Positions 36,060-43,376 of a stretch of DNA of 64,000 bases are shown here, in pieces. The notes below the pieces were generated by a model that was given only the letters and a program-made list of their open reading frames with translations, was not told where the DNA came from and searched no databases. Source of the DNA: JAEUQQ01 sp963697285 (GTDB taxonomy: Bacteria > Acidobacteriota > Vicinamibacteria > Vicinamibacterales > JAFNAJ01); the NCBI GenBank assembly GCA_963697285.1, contig CAVONI010000012.1, forward strand, positions 434,001-498,000, written 5' to 3'. Position 1 is the stretch's first letter; every line of letters begins with the position of its first letter. The position numbers and the translations under genes are program-made.

Positions 36060-37344
36060 CAGGCGCGCCATCGCCTGCCCTCGCCAGCGTCATCTGCAGC
36101 ACGGCGATGTGACGGGTGTGGAAGTACGCCTGGCACGAGGCCAGGTAGAAGTCCCACATCCGGACGAAGCGCTCGTCGAAGCCCAGCGCGCGCACGTCGT
36201 CCGCCCGTCCGAGGAAGGCGTGACGCCATCGTTCCAGCGTCGTCGCGTAATGCGGCGCGATGTCGTCAACCTGCCTGATCGTGAGCCGCGAATGCGGCGA
36301 CATCGCCTCGATGAATCCCCCAATCGAACCGAGCAGGCTTCCCGGGAAGATGTACTTCTGAATCCAGTCGGCCGTGCGGGCGTAGCGTTCGAAGCGGTGG
36401 TCGGGAACCGTGATCGCCTGCAAGCCAATCCGTCCCCCGGGCGCAAGCGCCCGATCGCAGACCTGGAAGAACGTCGGCCAATGCTCGCGCCCGACGGCCT
36501 CGAGCATCTCGATCGACACGATGGCCGTGTACGAACCCCGCACATCGCGGTAATCGCACAGGCGGATGCTGATGCGATCCGACATCCCCGCCTCGGCCAC
36601 TCGCCTCGTCGCGAGGTCGAACTGCTGGGGCGAGATCGTGATGCCCGTGACGTGGCACCCCCGCGTCGCGGCGGCATGGATCGCAAAGCCGCCCCACCCG
36701 CACCCGATTTCGAGCACGTGGTCGTCTGGACCGAGCGCCAGGCGGTCGCACAGGCGATCGAACTTCCGGCGCTGCGCAGTCGCAAGCGGCTCGTCGGGCG
36801 ACCCGAACACCGCCGACGAGTACGCCATCGTCTCGTCGAGGAAGAGCGCGAAGAGGTCGTTCGAGAGATCGTAGTGCGCCTCGATGTTCCGGCGGCTGCC
36901 GCTCCGTGTGTTGCGGCGGAACCAGTGGCGCACGGTGCTCGGCACGTTGACGAGGCCCGTCATCCACGTGTCGCGACCGACGGCGTCGGCATTCCGCACT
37001 GCCAGTTCGATGAACGTCGGCAGGTCGTCGGTGCTCCAGTCGCCACGCATGTAGCCTTCGCCCGCCCCGAGGTCGCCGCGCAACAGGAAGTCGGTCAGGA
37101 AGCGCCCGTCGTGCACCCACAACCTGACGTGCGGCGTCGCCTCGTCGCTGCCGACGGCGTGCAGGCTGCCGTCCGGCAGGAACACCGAGAGCCGCCCATG
37201 CTGCCACCTGGCCAGTCCGGCTTCCAGGACGCGTAGGGCCATTCGCTCCGACCAGCGCAAGGCATCAGCCCGCTGCCGCAGCGACGTGGGCGAGGCGCCT
37301 GCGGACGGCAACCGGTCAAGACCCGACGAGGACGAGAGATCCAT
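36049..37344 (-). CDS. cfa: Cyclopropane-fatty-acyl-phospholipid synthase family methyltransferase
   Basis: The 431-residue enzyme adds a methylene or methyl group from SAM to unsaturated phospholipid acyl chains. The SAM site is VLEIGCGWGGFAIHAA, followed by GITISPQQFDLA and the YRDVRGSYTAIVSIEMLEAVG region. The substrate domain has IEAHYDLSNDLFALFLDETMAYSSAVF. It ends inside a hairpin repeat. It is the last gene of a three-gene overlapping operon with an FAD oxidoreductase and a DUF1365 protein, a set repeatedly linked to modified fatty acids and, in some Proteobacteria, to singlet-oxygen response. The exact product cannot be told. Confidence 0.92.
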   Translation of the reverse strand: MDLSSSSGLDRLPSAGASPTSLRQRADALRWSERMALRVLEAGLARWQHGRLSVFLPDGSLHAVGSDEATPHVRLWVHDGRFLTDFLLRGDLGAGEGYMRGDWSTDDLPTFIELAVRNADAVGRDTWMTGLVNVPSTVRHWFRRNTRSGSRRNIEAHYDLSNDLFALFLDETMAYSSAVFGSPDEPLATAQRRKFDRLCDRLALGPDDHVLEIGCGWGGFAIHAAATRGCHVTGITISPQQFDLATRRVAEAGMSDRISIRLCDYRDVRGSYTAIVSIEMLEAVGREHWPTFFQVCDRALAPGGRIGLQAITVPDHRFERYARTADWIQKYIFPGSLLGSIGGFIEAMSPHSRLTIRQVDDIAPHYATTLERWRHAFLGRADDVRALGFDERFVRMWDFYLASCQAYFHTRHIAVLQMTLARAGDGAPGTM

Positions 37345-38148
37345 CTACGACACTCCCTGGCGCGCCGCATCGGGATCGTATGGCGGCTGCGATCGAAACG
37401 GGGCCCCCTTGACCCACAGTCTGAGGGCTTCCCAGTGGATGGCGCCGACGACCTTCGCGGTCACCAGCGGATACGTCGCGAGCAGCCGCACGAGGCCTGC
37501 ATCGCTCAAGGGTCGTCGCTCGGCGGCGAACGACGCGGTGAACGTCCGTTTTCCGCCCAGCGTGACGTCGACGCGGGCCAGGAGATGCGAGTCCGGCCGC
37601 TCCAACTCCCACGTGTACGATCCGTCGAGCGGGAAGAACGGCGACACGTGCATCACCTTCTTGGTGGTCCAGCGATGACGCGTGGTGCCAGCGGCTGTCG
37701 CGCGCGACGTCGCCGCCTCGATGGGCAACACGTAGGGATGGCGATCCCCGAACGTGTTGTTGACCTCGGCGACCACCACCGCCAGCGACGCGTCGGGGCG
37801 GTAGCAGTACCAGAAGCTCACGGGATTGAACACGTAGCCGAACACGCGGCAGTGTGTGACCACCTCCACGCGGCCGCCCGGCCAGGCGACGCCCGACGCC
37901 TCGACCACGCGTTGTACCCCGGCGCGCGCCGTGTCGGCCGTACTGAAGTGGTCGCGGTCGAAGAAGGCAACGGGACGCCGCGTGTTGTGGCCGAAGCATC
38001 GCAAGGCGCGGTCGAGTGCGGGCAGTTCATCGAGGTCGATCAGGTGCATGTACACCGGGTAGGCGAACCGGTGCGACGGCCCCTGCAACCGATGGTGTGT
38101 CACCGTTCCGGCGTAGCAGGCCGACCGGAAGCGATCGGGCGCGCTCAC
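37345..38148 (-). CDS. DUF1365 family protein
   Basis: The 267-residue protein contains the DUF1365 pattern: SACYAGTVTHHRL, FAYPVYMHLIDLDELP and FGYVFNPVSFWYCYRPDASL, then VVAEVNNTFGDRHPYVL and KVMHVSPFFPLDGSYTW. No enzymatic activity is established for the family as far as I know; it accompanies the cyclopropane synthase and the amine-oxidase-like flavoprotein so often that a role in fatty-acid modification is assumed. The GTG at 38146-38148 overlaps the upstream gene stop (GTGA), and cfa starts at its stop. Confidence 0.9.
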   Translation of the reverse strand: MSAPDRFRSACYAGTVTHHRLQGPSHRFAYPVYMHLIDLDELPALDRALRCFGHNTRRPVAFFDRDHFSTADTARAGVQRVVEASGVAWPGGRVEVVTHCRVFGYVFNPVSFWYCYRPDASLAVVVAEVNNTFGDRHPYVLPIEAATSRATAAGTTRHRWTTKKVMHVSPFFPLDGSYTWELERPDSHLLARVDVTLGGKRTFTASFAAERRPLSDAGLVRLLATYPLVTAKVVGAIHWEALRLWVKGAPFRSQPPYDPDAARQGVS

Positions 38149-39395
38149 CAGTCCACACCCAGCGCACGCGCGACGGCCACGGCCGAGACGAGGCCGTCCT
38201 CGTGGAACCCGTAGCGAAGGTGCGCACCGCAGTAGAACGTGTGGCGGGCGCCGTTGATGGCGGCCACCTGTGGCTGCGCCGCCATCGCCGGGCCGTCGAG
38301 GATGGGATGCGTGTAGTCCATCCGCGCGAGAACGTCGCCGTCGAAGGGACGGGGATGATTCAGCGTCACCGAGAACGGCGTGGAACTCCCGATCCCCTGC
38401 AGGCGATTCAGTTGGTAGGTCAGCGATACCGGCCGCGACGAATCGCGGCAGTCGGTCAACTCGGCATTCCACGCCGCCCACGCGGCGCGGCGGCGCGGCA
38501 GCATGCTGGTGCCGGTGTGCAAGACCGTGTGGTTGTGCGAGTAGCGAAATGCCGCGAGCCACTGCCGTTCGGCGGGCGTCGGATCGCCGAGCAACCCGAG
38601 CGCCTGGTCGGCGTGCGTGGCGATCACGACCTTGTCGAATGCCCGTGTCTCACCGCTGGTCAGGCTCACGTCGACGCCGTCATCACGGCGCATGACACGC
38701 ACCACGCCGCATCCGAGATGCAGGCGTGCTCCAAGGCGGTCCGCGATGGCCGCCACGTACGAACGGCTGCCACCCGTCACGGTGCGCCACCGGGGGTGGC
38801 CGGTCGCCGACAACATGCCGTGGTTCTGCATGAACTGCAGGATCGGTCGCGCCGGGAAGGCACGCATCTCATCGAACGACGCCGACCAGATGGCGCCGGT
38901 GAGGGGCAGGATGAAGTGGCGCGCGAGGCTGCCGCCAAAGCGGCCCTCGTCCAGGAACGTCCCCAGCGTGACGTCGGCCCCCCGCGCGCTGGCGAGAAGG
39001 CGCCGCCCCTGCGAGAAGAACCGCAGCATGTCGGCCAGCATGCGCAGGTGACGCGGGTCCACCGCGCGCCACGGCTGCACGAAGAGGGTCTTCAGCGTCC
39101 TCGTGGAGTACTCGAGGTTGCATCGCAGGCAGCGGGCGCTGAACGACATGTCGGTCGGGTGCGACGTCACGCCGAGTTCGTCGAGGAGCCGGACGAAGTT
39201 GGGGTAGGTCGCGGGGTTGAACACCAGGAACCCGGAGTCCAGCGACCACGTGCGGCCCTCGCATTCGACCTGGTGCGTGTGCGCGTGGCCACCGGGCCGG
39301 CCGTCGCGCTCGAACACCTCTACGTCATGCAGGCGCGAGAGCAGATGCGCGGCGCCGAACCCCGCGATCCCTGAACCAATGACGGCGATCCTCAC
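38145..39395 (-). CDS. FAD/NAD(P)-binding amine-oxidase-like oxidoreductase
   Basis: The 416-residue flavoprotein starts with a Rossmann motif for FAD, IAVIGSGIAGFGAAHLLSR, then VFERDGRPGGHAHT and the second fingerprint FDKVVIATHADQALGLL. Family members next to DUF1365 and cfa are annotated as NAD/FAD-binding proteins that act on fatty acyl chains. The GTG at 39395 is chosen because the fingerprint begins two codons later; the longer frame upstream crosses the divergent promoter. It heads the operon with DUF1365 and cfa, divergent from the SPFH gene. Confidence 0.9.
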   Translation of the reverse strand: MRIAVIGSGIAGFGAAHLLSRLHDVEVFERDGRPGGHAHTHQVECEGRTWSLDSGFLVFNPATYPNFVRLLDELGVTSHPTDMSFSARCLRCNLEYSTRTLKTLFVQPWRAVDPRHLRMLADMLRFFSQGRRLLASARGADVTLGTFLDEGRFGGSLARHFILPLTGAIWSASFDEMRAFPARPILQFMQNHGMLSATGHPRWRTVTGGSRSYVAAIADRLGARLHLGCGVVRVMRRDDGVDVSLTSGETRAFDKVVIATHADQALGLLGDPTPAERQWLAAFRYSHNHTVLHTGTSMLPRRRAAWAAWNAELTDCRDSSRPVSLTYQLNRLQGIGSSTPFSVTLNHPRPFDGDVLARMDYTHPILDGPAMAAQPQVAAINGARHTFYCGAHLRYGFHEDGLVSAVAVARALGVDW

Positions 39396-39494
39396 GGGAG
39401 CACTTCTGATGACGACGAACGACGGGCCACGGAAGCACGCATGATGTGCTTGGAAAGACGCCTGGGCAGGGCCAGAGGTCCCGGAGGTCGCCTC

Positions 39495-39523
39495 TTGACG
39501 CAGCGATTCCAAAGTGATATCAC
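39495..39523 (+). promoter_or_regulatory. Promoter candidate for the SPFH gene
   Basis: TTGACG (39495-39500), a 17-base spacer and TATCAC (39518-39523) match sigma-70 elements at 5/6 and 4/6 positions. The predicted start is about 26 bp before the ATG at 39556, and AAGGGGG precedes that ATG by 5 bases. The -10 lies inside an 18-bp palindrome. Confidence 0.5.
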
Positions 39524-39527
39524 TTTG
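39510..39527. promoter_or_regulatory. 18-bp perfect palindrome, probable operator
   Basis: CAAAGTGATATCACTTTG reads the same on both strands. It covers the -10 element of the SPFH promoter in the divergent region to the fatty-acid operon. Such AT-rich dyads are unusual in this GC-rich window. The ribbon-helix-helix protein two genes downstream is the obvious candidate binder. Confidence 0.6.
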
Positions 39528-39555
39528 AAAGCTCATCCGGGTCAAGGGGGCCCCA

Positions 39556-40429
39556 ATGATGATTCGCGAACGTCAGCTCTCCACACTCAACGGCGTCCTG
39601 GTGTTGCTCGTCGTGATCGCCGTCACAGGTTTCGGCATCTGGACGCTGGTCGCCGCCATCCGGGCAGAATCAGGCGTCCAACTCACCATCGCCATCGCCT
39701 CCCTCGTCGTCGCGGCGCTGGCGGCCGCCGGGCTCTTCGTGGTCAACCCGAATGAGGCCCAGGTCGTCCAGTTGTTCGGCAGCTACTCGGGAACGGTCAA
39801 AACCCCTGGTCTCCGGTGGGCGAACCCGTTCTATACCAAGAAGCGCATCTCGCTGAGGGTGCGGAACTTCGAAAGCGGGCACCTCAAGGTCAACGACAAC
39901 GATGGCAACCCGATCGAAATCGCCGCGGTCGTCGTCTGGCGCGTCATCGAGACCGCTGAGGCGGTCTTCGAGGTCGACGATTACGAGCACTACGTGAAGG
40001 TGCAGAGCGAGTCGGCGCTGCGCAACCTGGCCACCAGCTACGCGTACGACGCGCACGACGAACAGACCCGGTCGCTGCGGGGCCACACCAACGACGTCGC
40101 CGAGCACCTGAAGCGTGAGATCCAGGAGCGCCTCAGCAAGGCAGGGGTGGAGGTCATCGAGGCGCGGATCTCGCACCTCGCGTATGCGCCCGAGATCGCC
40201 GCCGCGATGCTGCAGCGCCAGCAGGCCGGCGCGATCATCGCAGCGCGGAAACTCATCGTCGAAGGTGCAGTCGGGCATGGTCGAGATGGCGCTCGAGATG
40301 CTGTCGCGCAAGGACATCGTCACGCTCGACGAAGAGCGCAAGGCCGCCATGGTCAGCAACCTGCTGGTCGTGTTGTGCGGTGAACGTGCCGCGCAGCCCA
40401 TCCTCAACACCGGCACCATCTATCAGTAA
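39556..40429 (+). CDS. SPFH-domain (band 7) membrane protein, broken by a +1 frameshift
   Basis: The first frame (39556 to about 40275) gives two hydrophobic segments (VLVLLVVIAVTGFGIWTLV and IAIASLVVAALAAAGLFVV). The SPFH domain follows: NPNEAQVVQLFGSYSGTVK, YTKKRISLRVRNFESGHLKVND and a long helical part with ISHLAYAPEIAAAMLQRQQA. After VEGAVG the expected MVEMALEMLSRKDIV and AAMVSNLLVVLCGERAAQP appear in the next frame and run to 40429. Deleting one G of GGG at 40273-40275 restores one 290-residue protein. These proteins organise membranes and associate with the RHH partner encoded next. The frameshift is recent or an error, since the downstream part is fully conserved. Confidence 0.82.
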
Positions 40430-40434
40430 CGACC

Positions 40435-40647
40435 GTGGCCGTCCGCAAACCGTTCCTGCTGCGCATGGATCCCGAAGTCTTCGACGCCCTGCAGCGTTGG
40501 GCTGACGACGAGTTGCGCAGCCTGAACGGCCAGATCGAGTTCGTGCTCCGGAACGCGCTCCGCGAGCGGCAACGCCTCGGCGACGGTGCCGGCGCACCGT
40601 CTGAGGGAGCGGACGCACGACGCCCACGGAGGGTCGAGGACCGCTAG
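40435..40647 (+). CDS. Ribbon-helix-helix (Arc-like) DNA-binding protein
   Basis: The 70-residue protein starts AVRKPFLLRMDPEVFDAL, a beta-strand with a basic pattern, then two helices RWADDELRSLNGQIEFVLRNAL, the classic RHH dimer fold. The C-terminal tail is disordered. The GTG start is 5 bp after the SPFH stop. Its constant companionship with SPFH genes suggests regulation of this pair, presumably through the palindrome at 39510. It is not accompanied by a toxin, so the HicB-type antitoxin labels sometimes given to such proteins should not be used. Confidence 0.85.
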   Translation: MAVRKPFLLRMDPEVFDALQRWADDELRSLNGQIEFVLRNALRERQRLGDGAGAPSEGADARRPRRVEDR

Positions 40648-40653
40648 AACGCA

Positions 40654-40687
40654 AACGGGGCACGTCACCGTGGTGACGCGCCCCGTT
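40654..40687 (+). terminator. Hairpin after the RHH gene
   Basis: AACGGGGC pairs with GCCCCGTT around an inner CGTCACC/GGTGACG stem, with one mismatch and a 2-base tip. There are 15 pairs in total, beginning 7 bp after the stop. No U-tract follows. Confidence 0.6.
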
Positions 40688-40737
40688 GCCGAATCCCTCA
40701 GGCGTCGAAACGACGCCGTGCGATTGCAGGTGCTTTT

Positions 40738-40962
40738 CTAGCTTTCTTCTTCGAAGCCCTCTTCCTCGGACGGCAGGTAGCGCGTCGGCGGGCGCAGGGC
40801 TTCGCGGTAATCGTAGAGCGGCAGGTCGCGGACATGGAGCGGCGACGGGCATCCCGCACTCTTCTGGTCGACGACGATCAGGAAGGGCGCTCCCTCAGCC
40901 GTGTCGCGAAACACCACGCGACAACCGCAAGCCAACCGTGCGTGTGTGAATCCTCGACTCAT
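40738..40962 (-). CDS. Small conserved hypothetical protein with CxC motif
   Basis: The 74-residue protein starts MSRGFTHARLACGCRVVFRD. It has three cysteines (Cys-Gly-Cys and one in SAGCPSPLHVRD), which could bind metal, and a C-terminal acidic tail (PSEEEGFEEES). There is no signal peptide. The ATG at 40962 starts the well-ordered part; an ATG six codons upstream is possible. It lies between the RHH hairpin and the TlpA gene. Function unknown. Confidence 0.65.
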   Translation of the reverse strand: MSRGFTHARLACGCRVVFRDTAEGAPFLIVVDQKSAGCPSPLHVRDLPLYDYREALRPPTRYLPSEEEGFEEES

Positions 40963-41093
40963 GATTGCCGGACCCTCCACGCCCGGGTAATGCCACGGGC
41001 GACGCCAACAGCGCCGCTCGCGTCAGACGATCATACTACGGAACCCGGAGGCACCGACCGGCCACGAACCGGTGAGGCGGCCCGTCGCCTGGT

Positions 41094-41666
41094 CTAGAGC
41101 AGCGCGCTGATCTCCCGCTCGAGTTGCGCTTCCGTCGCCAGGCCCGTGTGCGTCCTGCAGATGTTCCCCTGCCGATCGATCATGACCGTGATGGGAATAC
41201 CGTAGATCGGCCCGTAGGCGTCCTGGATGTCTTCATGCCCCAGGCCGACCAGCAGTGGGTAGTTGATGCTGTACTTCTCGGCGAAGGGCTTCAGCTTCTC
41301 GACGGGATCGTCGACCGAGAGGCCGAGGAACGCCACGCGGTCGCGATACTTGTCCTGCAGTTTCACGAACGTCGGGATCTCGTACTTGCAGGGCCCGCAC
41401 CAGGTGGCCCAGAAGTTCAGCAGCACGACCTGGCCCTTGAAGTCGGCGAGGCTGACGTCGGCTCCGTTCATGTCCTTGAGGGTGAACGCCGGGGCCACCT
41501 TGGCGTTGGCGTCACATACGCCACCAGCCTGGATGGTCGCCGGGGCCGGTTGCCCCTGGGCTGACAACCCCTGCATGCCCGACGTCGTGGACGGCCAGAA
41601 CGGCACCGAGGCCAGGCCGAGGCCGAGGCACGCAGCGATCACGAGTATCCACTTGCTCTTCATCAT
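41094..41666 (-). CDS. TlpA-like thiol:disulfide oxidoreductase
   Basis: The 190-residue exported protein starts with a signal or anchor (KWILVIAACLGLGLASVPF). The thioredoxin fold has the active site LLNFWATWCGPCKYEIP with a CxxC (CGPC), preceded by the AhpC/TSA-like PAFTLKDMNGADVSLADFKG. The late cis-Pro loop is YGIPITVMIDRQG. It works outside the cytoplasmic membrane in disulfide reduction, often in cytochrome c maturation. The start is one of two adjacent ATGs. It is downstream of an anti-sigma factor gene on the same strand with only 19 bp between, so it may be under the same ECF sigma factor. Confidence 0.9.
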   Translation of the reverse strand: MMKSKWILVIAACLGLGLASVPFWPSTTSGMQGLSAQGQPAPATIQAGGVCDANAKVAPAFTLKDMNGADVSLADFKGQVVLLNFWATWCGPCKYEIPTFVKLQDKYRDRVAFLGLSVDDPVEKLKPFAEKYSINYPLLVGLGHEDIQDAYGPIYGIPITVMIDRQGNICRTHTGLATEAQLEREISALL

Positions 41667-41685
41667 GGCTCCAGGCGCCCGGCGC

Positions 41686-42477
41686 TCAGTGCGCGTGCGC
41701 ACGCAGGTAGTCTGCGACCAGGTCGGCCGTGGCGGCCGGAGCCCCGACCAGGGTGTAGGTCCGGCCTTCGTGCGTCCACGACTTCGTGTCAACCCCCATT
41801 ATGGACAGGTCGGCTGCAGCGCCGTCAACCGCCGCCGGCACGATGAACAGCGACACGCGCTGGCCGGCGACCCCGTACATCAGGTGCGCCACCTGTCCTT
41901 CGCCGGTGACGCAGCGCCGGATTCCCAGGAACGTCACGCCCAGCGCGGGCTGCGAGGGTGGCACCACGACACTCCATCCACGCTCGGCCTTCCACGATGC
42001 CTCGAGCGCAGCGGGAACGGCATCTTCGTGGCCATGATCGATGAGGAGGCACTTGTAATGGTCCAGCGCCAGCTGCGCGGCGAACAGGCGGCTCTCTCCG
42101 AGGGCTCCCGCGGCAAAGACCCCGCCGACGGCGAGGATCAAGGCCGCCGCGACCGACCAGCGTGACACGAACGTCAGGGTCCGGCGGCGGGACGCGGCGG
42201 CGCGCGCCGTGAACGGCAGGACGGTGGGCGTTGCGGCCACGGTACGCTCGACGGCAGCCCGCACGCTCTGGGGAGCGACACCGCGGAGTTCCGCGGCCCG
42301 CATGCCGACGACGGCTCGCGTGACGCGCTGCTCGGCGACAACCGCTGCGCAGTCGCGGCACGTGGCGGCGTGTGCCTCCAGGGCCAGCGTGTCGGCGCCG
42401 GGCAATTCGCCGTCTATCAGGGCGCCTGCGCGCGAACGCAGGTCGTGACACATCATCACTGTCGTTTGCTCCTTCAT
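41686..42477 (-). CDS. Anti-sigma factor with zinc-finger (zf-HC2/ZAS-like) domain
   Basis: The 263-residue membrane protein has an N-terminal zinc-finger-like domain: CHDLRSRAGALIDGEL and HAATCRDCAAVVAEQ give the H-x3-C-x2-C ligands. One membrane helix follows (SVAAALILAVGGVFAAGAL, near residues 108-126), and then a periplasmic domain that may sense envelope or redox change. It overlaps the sigma factor stop by 4 bases (ATGA), the usual arrangement in ECF sigma/anti-sigma pairs. Two more cysteines lie in the periplasmic part. Confidence 0.9.
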   Translation of the reverse strand: MKEQTTVMMCHDLRSRAGALIDGELPGADTLALEAHAATCRDCAAVVAEQRVTRAVVGMRAAELRGVAPQSVRAAVERTVAATPTVLPFTARAAASRRRTLTFVSRWSVAAALILAVGGVFAAGALGESRLFAAQLALDHYKCLLIDHGHEDAVPAALEASWKAERGWSVVVPPSQPALGVTFLGIRRCVTGEGQVAHLMYGVAGQRVSLFIVPAAVDGAAADLSIMGVDTKSWTHEGRTYTLVGAPAATADLVADYLRAHAH

Positions 42478-43052
42478 ACCTGGCCCCTTCGGGCACTTCG
42501 CGTCGTCGGGGCGCGGAGGCTCTGCTGCAAGAGACGCCTCCCGCGGGCGATCCGTGACATGACCGTCCCGATGGGCACCTCGAGGATGGCCGCTATCTCG
42601 GCGTACGAGAACTCCTCCACGTCACGCAGCCACACCGCCTGCCGGTAGGCGTCTGGCAGACCGTCGAGCGCGGTCCGCAGTTCCGCCGCCGAGGCCGCCC
42701 GGATCAACTCCGTCTCGGGCGTCACCTCGGTGTCGACCTCCGTTGCGGAGCGCTCGACCACGTCGCTGTCCACCTCGACCGGGTCTCGCCCGGCGCCGCG
42801 GCGGTCGTTCCTGAAGGTGTTGTGCAGAATCGTGAACAACCACCCCCGGAGGTTCGACCCCGGTTCGAACCGATGGCCGAAGCGGAGCGCCTTCACGTAC
42901 GTGTCCTGCACGAGGTCCTGCGCGGCGTGCACGTCGCGGGTCAGGCGCATCGCCGCCCCGTACAGGGCGTCGAGGTACTGGACGGCCTCGACGTCGAAAG
43001 ACCTGGGCGTGGATGGCGGCGCCTGGTGTGGCGGCTGCGGAAGTTCAGGCAT
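42474..43052 (-). CDS. ECF RNA polymerase sigma factor
   Basis: The 192-residue sigma-70 family factor has region 2 with YLDALYGAAMRLTRDVHAAQ, DLVQDTYVKALRFGHRF and GWLFTILHNTFRNDRR. Region 4 reads ALDGLPDAYRQAVWLRDVEE and FSYAEIAAILEVPIGTVMSRIARGRRLL. A Pro-rich leader precedes. The ATG at 43052 has a sensible length; the frame remains open much further upstream but only as a shadow of the large plus-strand gene. It is followed by its anti-sigma factor and TlpA. Confidence 0.93.
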   Translation of the reverse strand: MPELPQPPHQAPPSTPRSFDVEAVQYLDALYGAAMRLTRDVHAAQDLVQDTYVKALRFGHRFEPGSNLRGWLFTILHNTFRNDRRGAGRDPVEVDSDVVERSATEVDTEVTPETELIRAASAAELRTALDGLPDAYRQAVWLRDVEEFSYAEIAAILEVPIGTVMSRIARGRRLLQQSLRAPTTRSARRGQV

Positions 43053-43085
43053 GCGAGACCCGGACAGTCCAGCGGCCACGTGAGG

Positions 43086-43114
43086 GACAACACCCTGGAG
43101 CCAGACTTTATTCC
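43086..43114 (-). promoter_or_regulatory. ECF-type promoter candidate in front of the sigma factor gene
   Basis: On the minus strand GGAATA (43109-43114), 17 bases and GTTGTC (43086-43091) resemble the GGAA-N16/17-CGTT/GTT elements used by ECF sigma factors. The position, 34 bp before the start codon, fits autoregulation. Confidence 0.4.
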
Positions 43115-43376
43115 CGGGCGGCGAGTATAACGCCGCGGCTCTTACGATTGACGTCGCCTGCGGACGCCGCCCTGCACTCCGCACAGGACGTCGGGCGGTC
43201 AGCATGACGGAACACGCCACATTCCAACACCAGACGTCCGGCGCAACCCTTGCACGGCCGAGGCGTTTGAGTGAACCCCTTGCGTTGCGAGTGCAGTCAT
43301 AGAGCGAGTAACATTCGGGACTGACCCCGGAGAATCGCTTTCGCATCGCGTTCCCGGCTACCTCGAGGTGAGGGTT
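43115..43376. other. Intergenic region between the sigma factor and the large surface-protein gene
   Basis: This 262-bp stretch has no open frame with coding character. A weak sigma-70-like match, TTGCGA (43285-43290) and TAACAT (43309-43314) with 18 bases between, may serve the downstream plus-strand gene. The gene itself has AGGTGAGG just before its ATG. Confidence 0.4.

Noticed and set aside
40435..40647. HicB-type antitoxin label for the RHH protein
   Set aside because: No HicA-like or other toxin gene is adjacent. The partner is an SPFH membrane protein.
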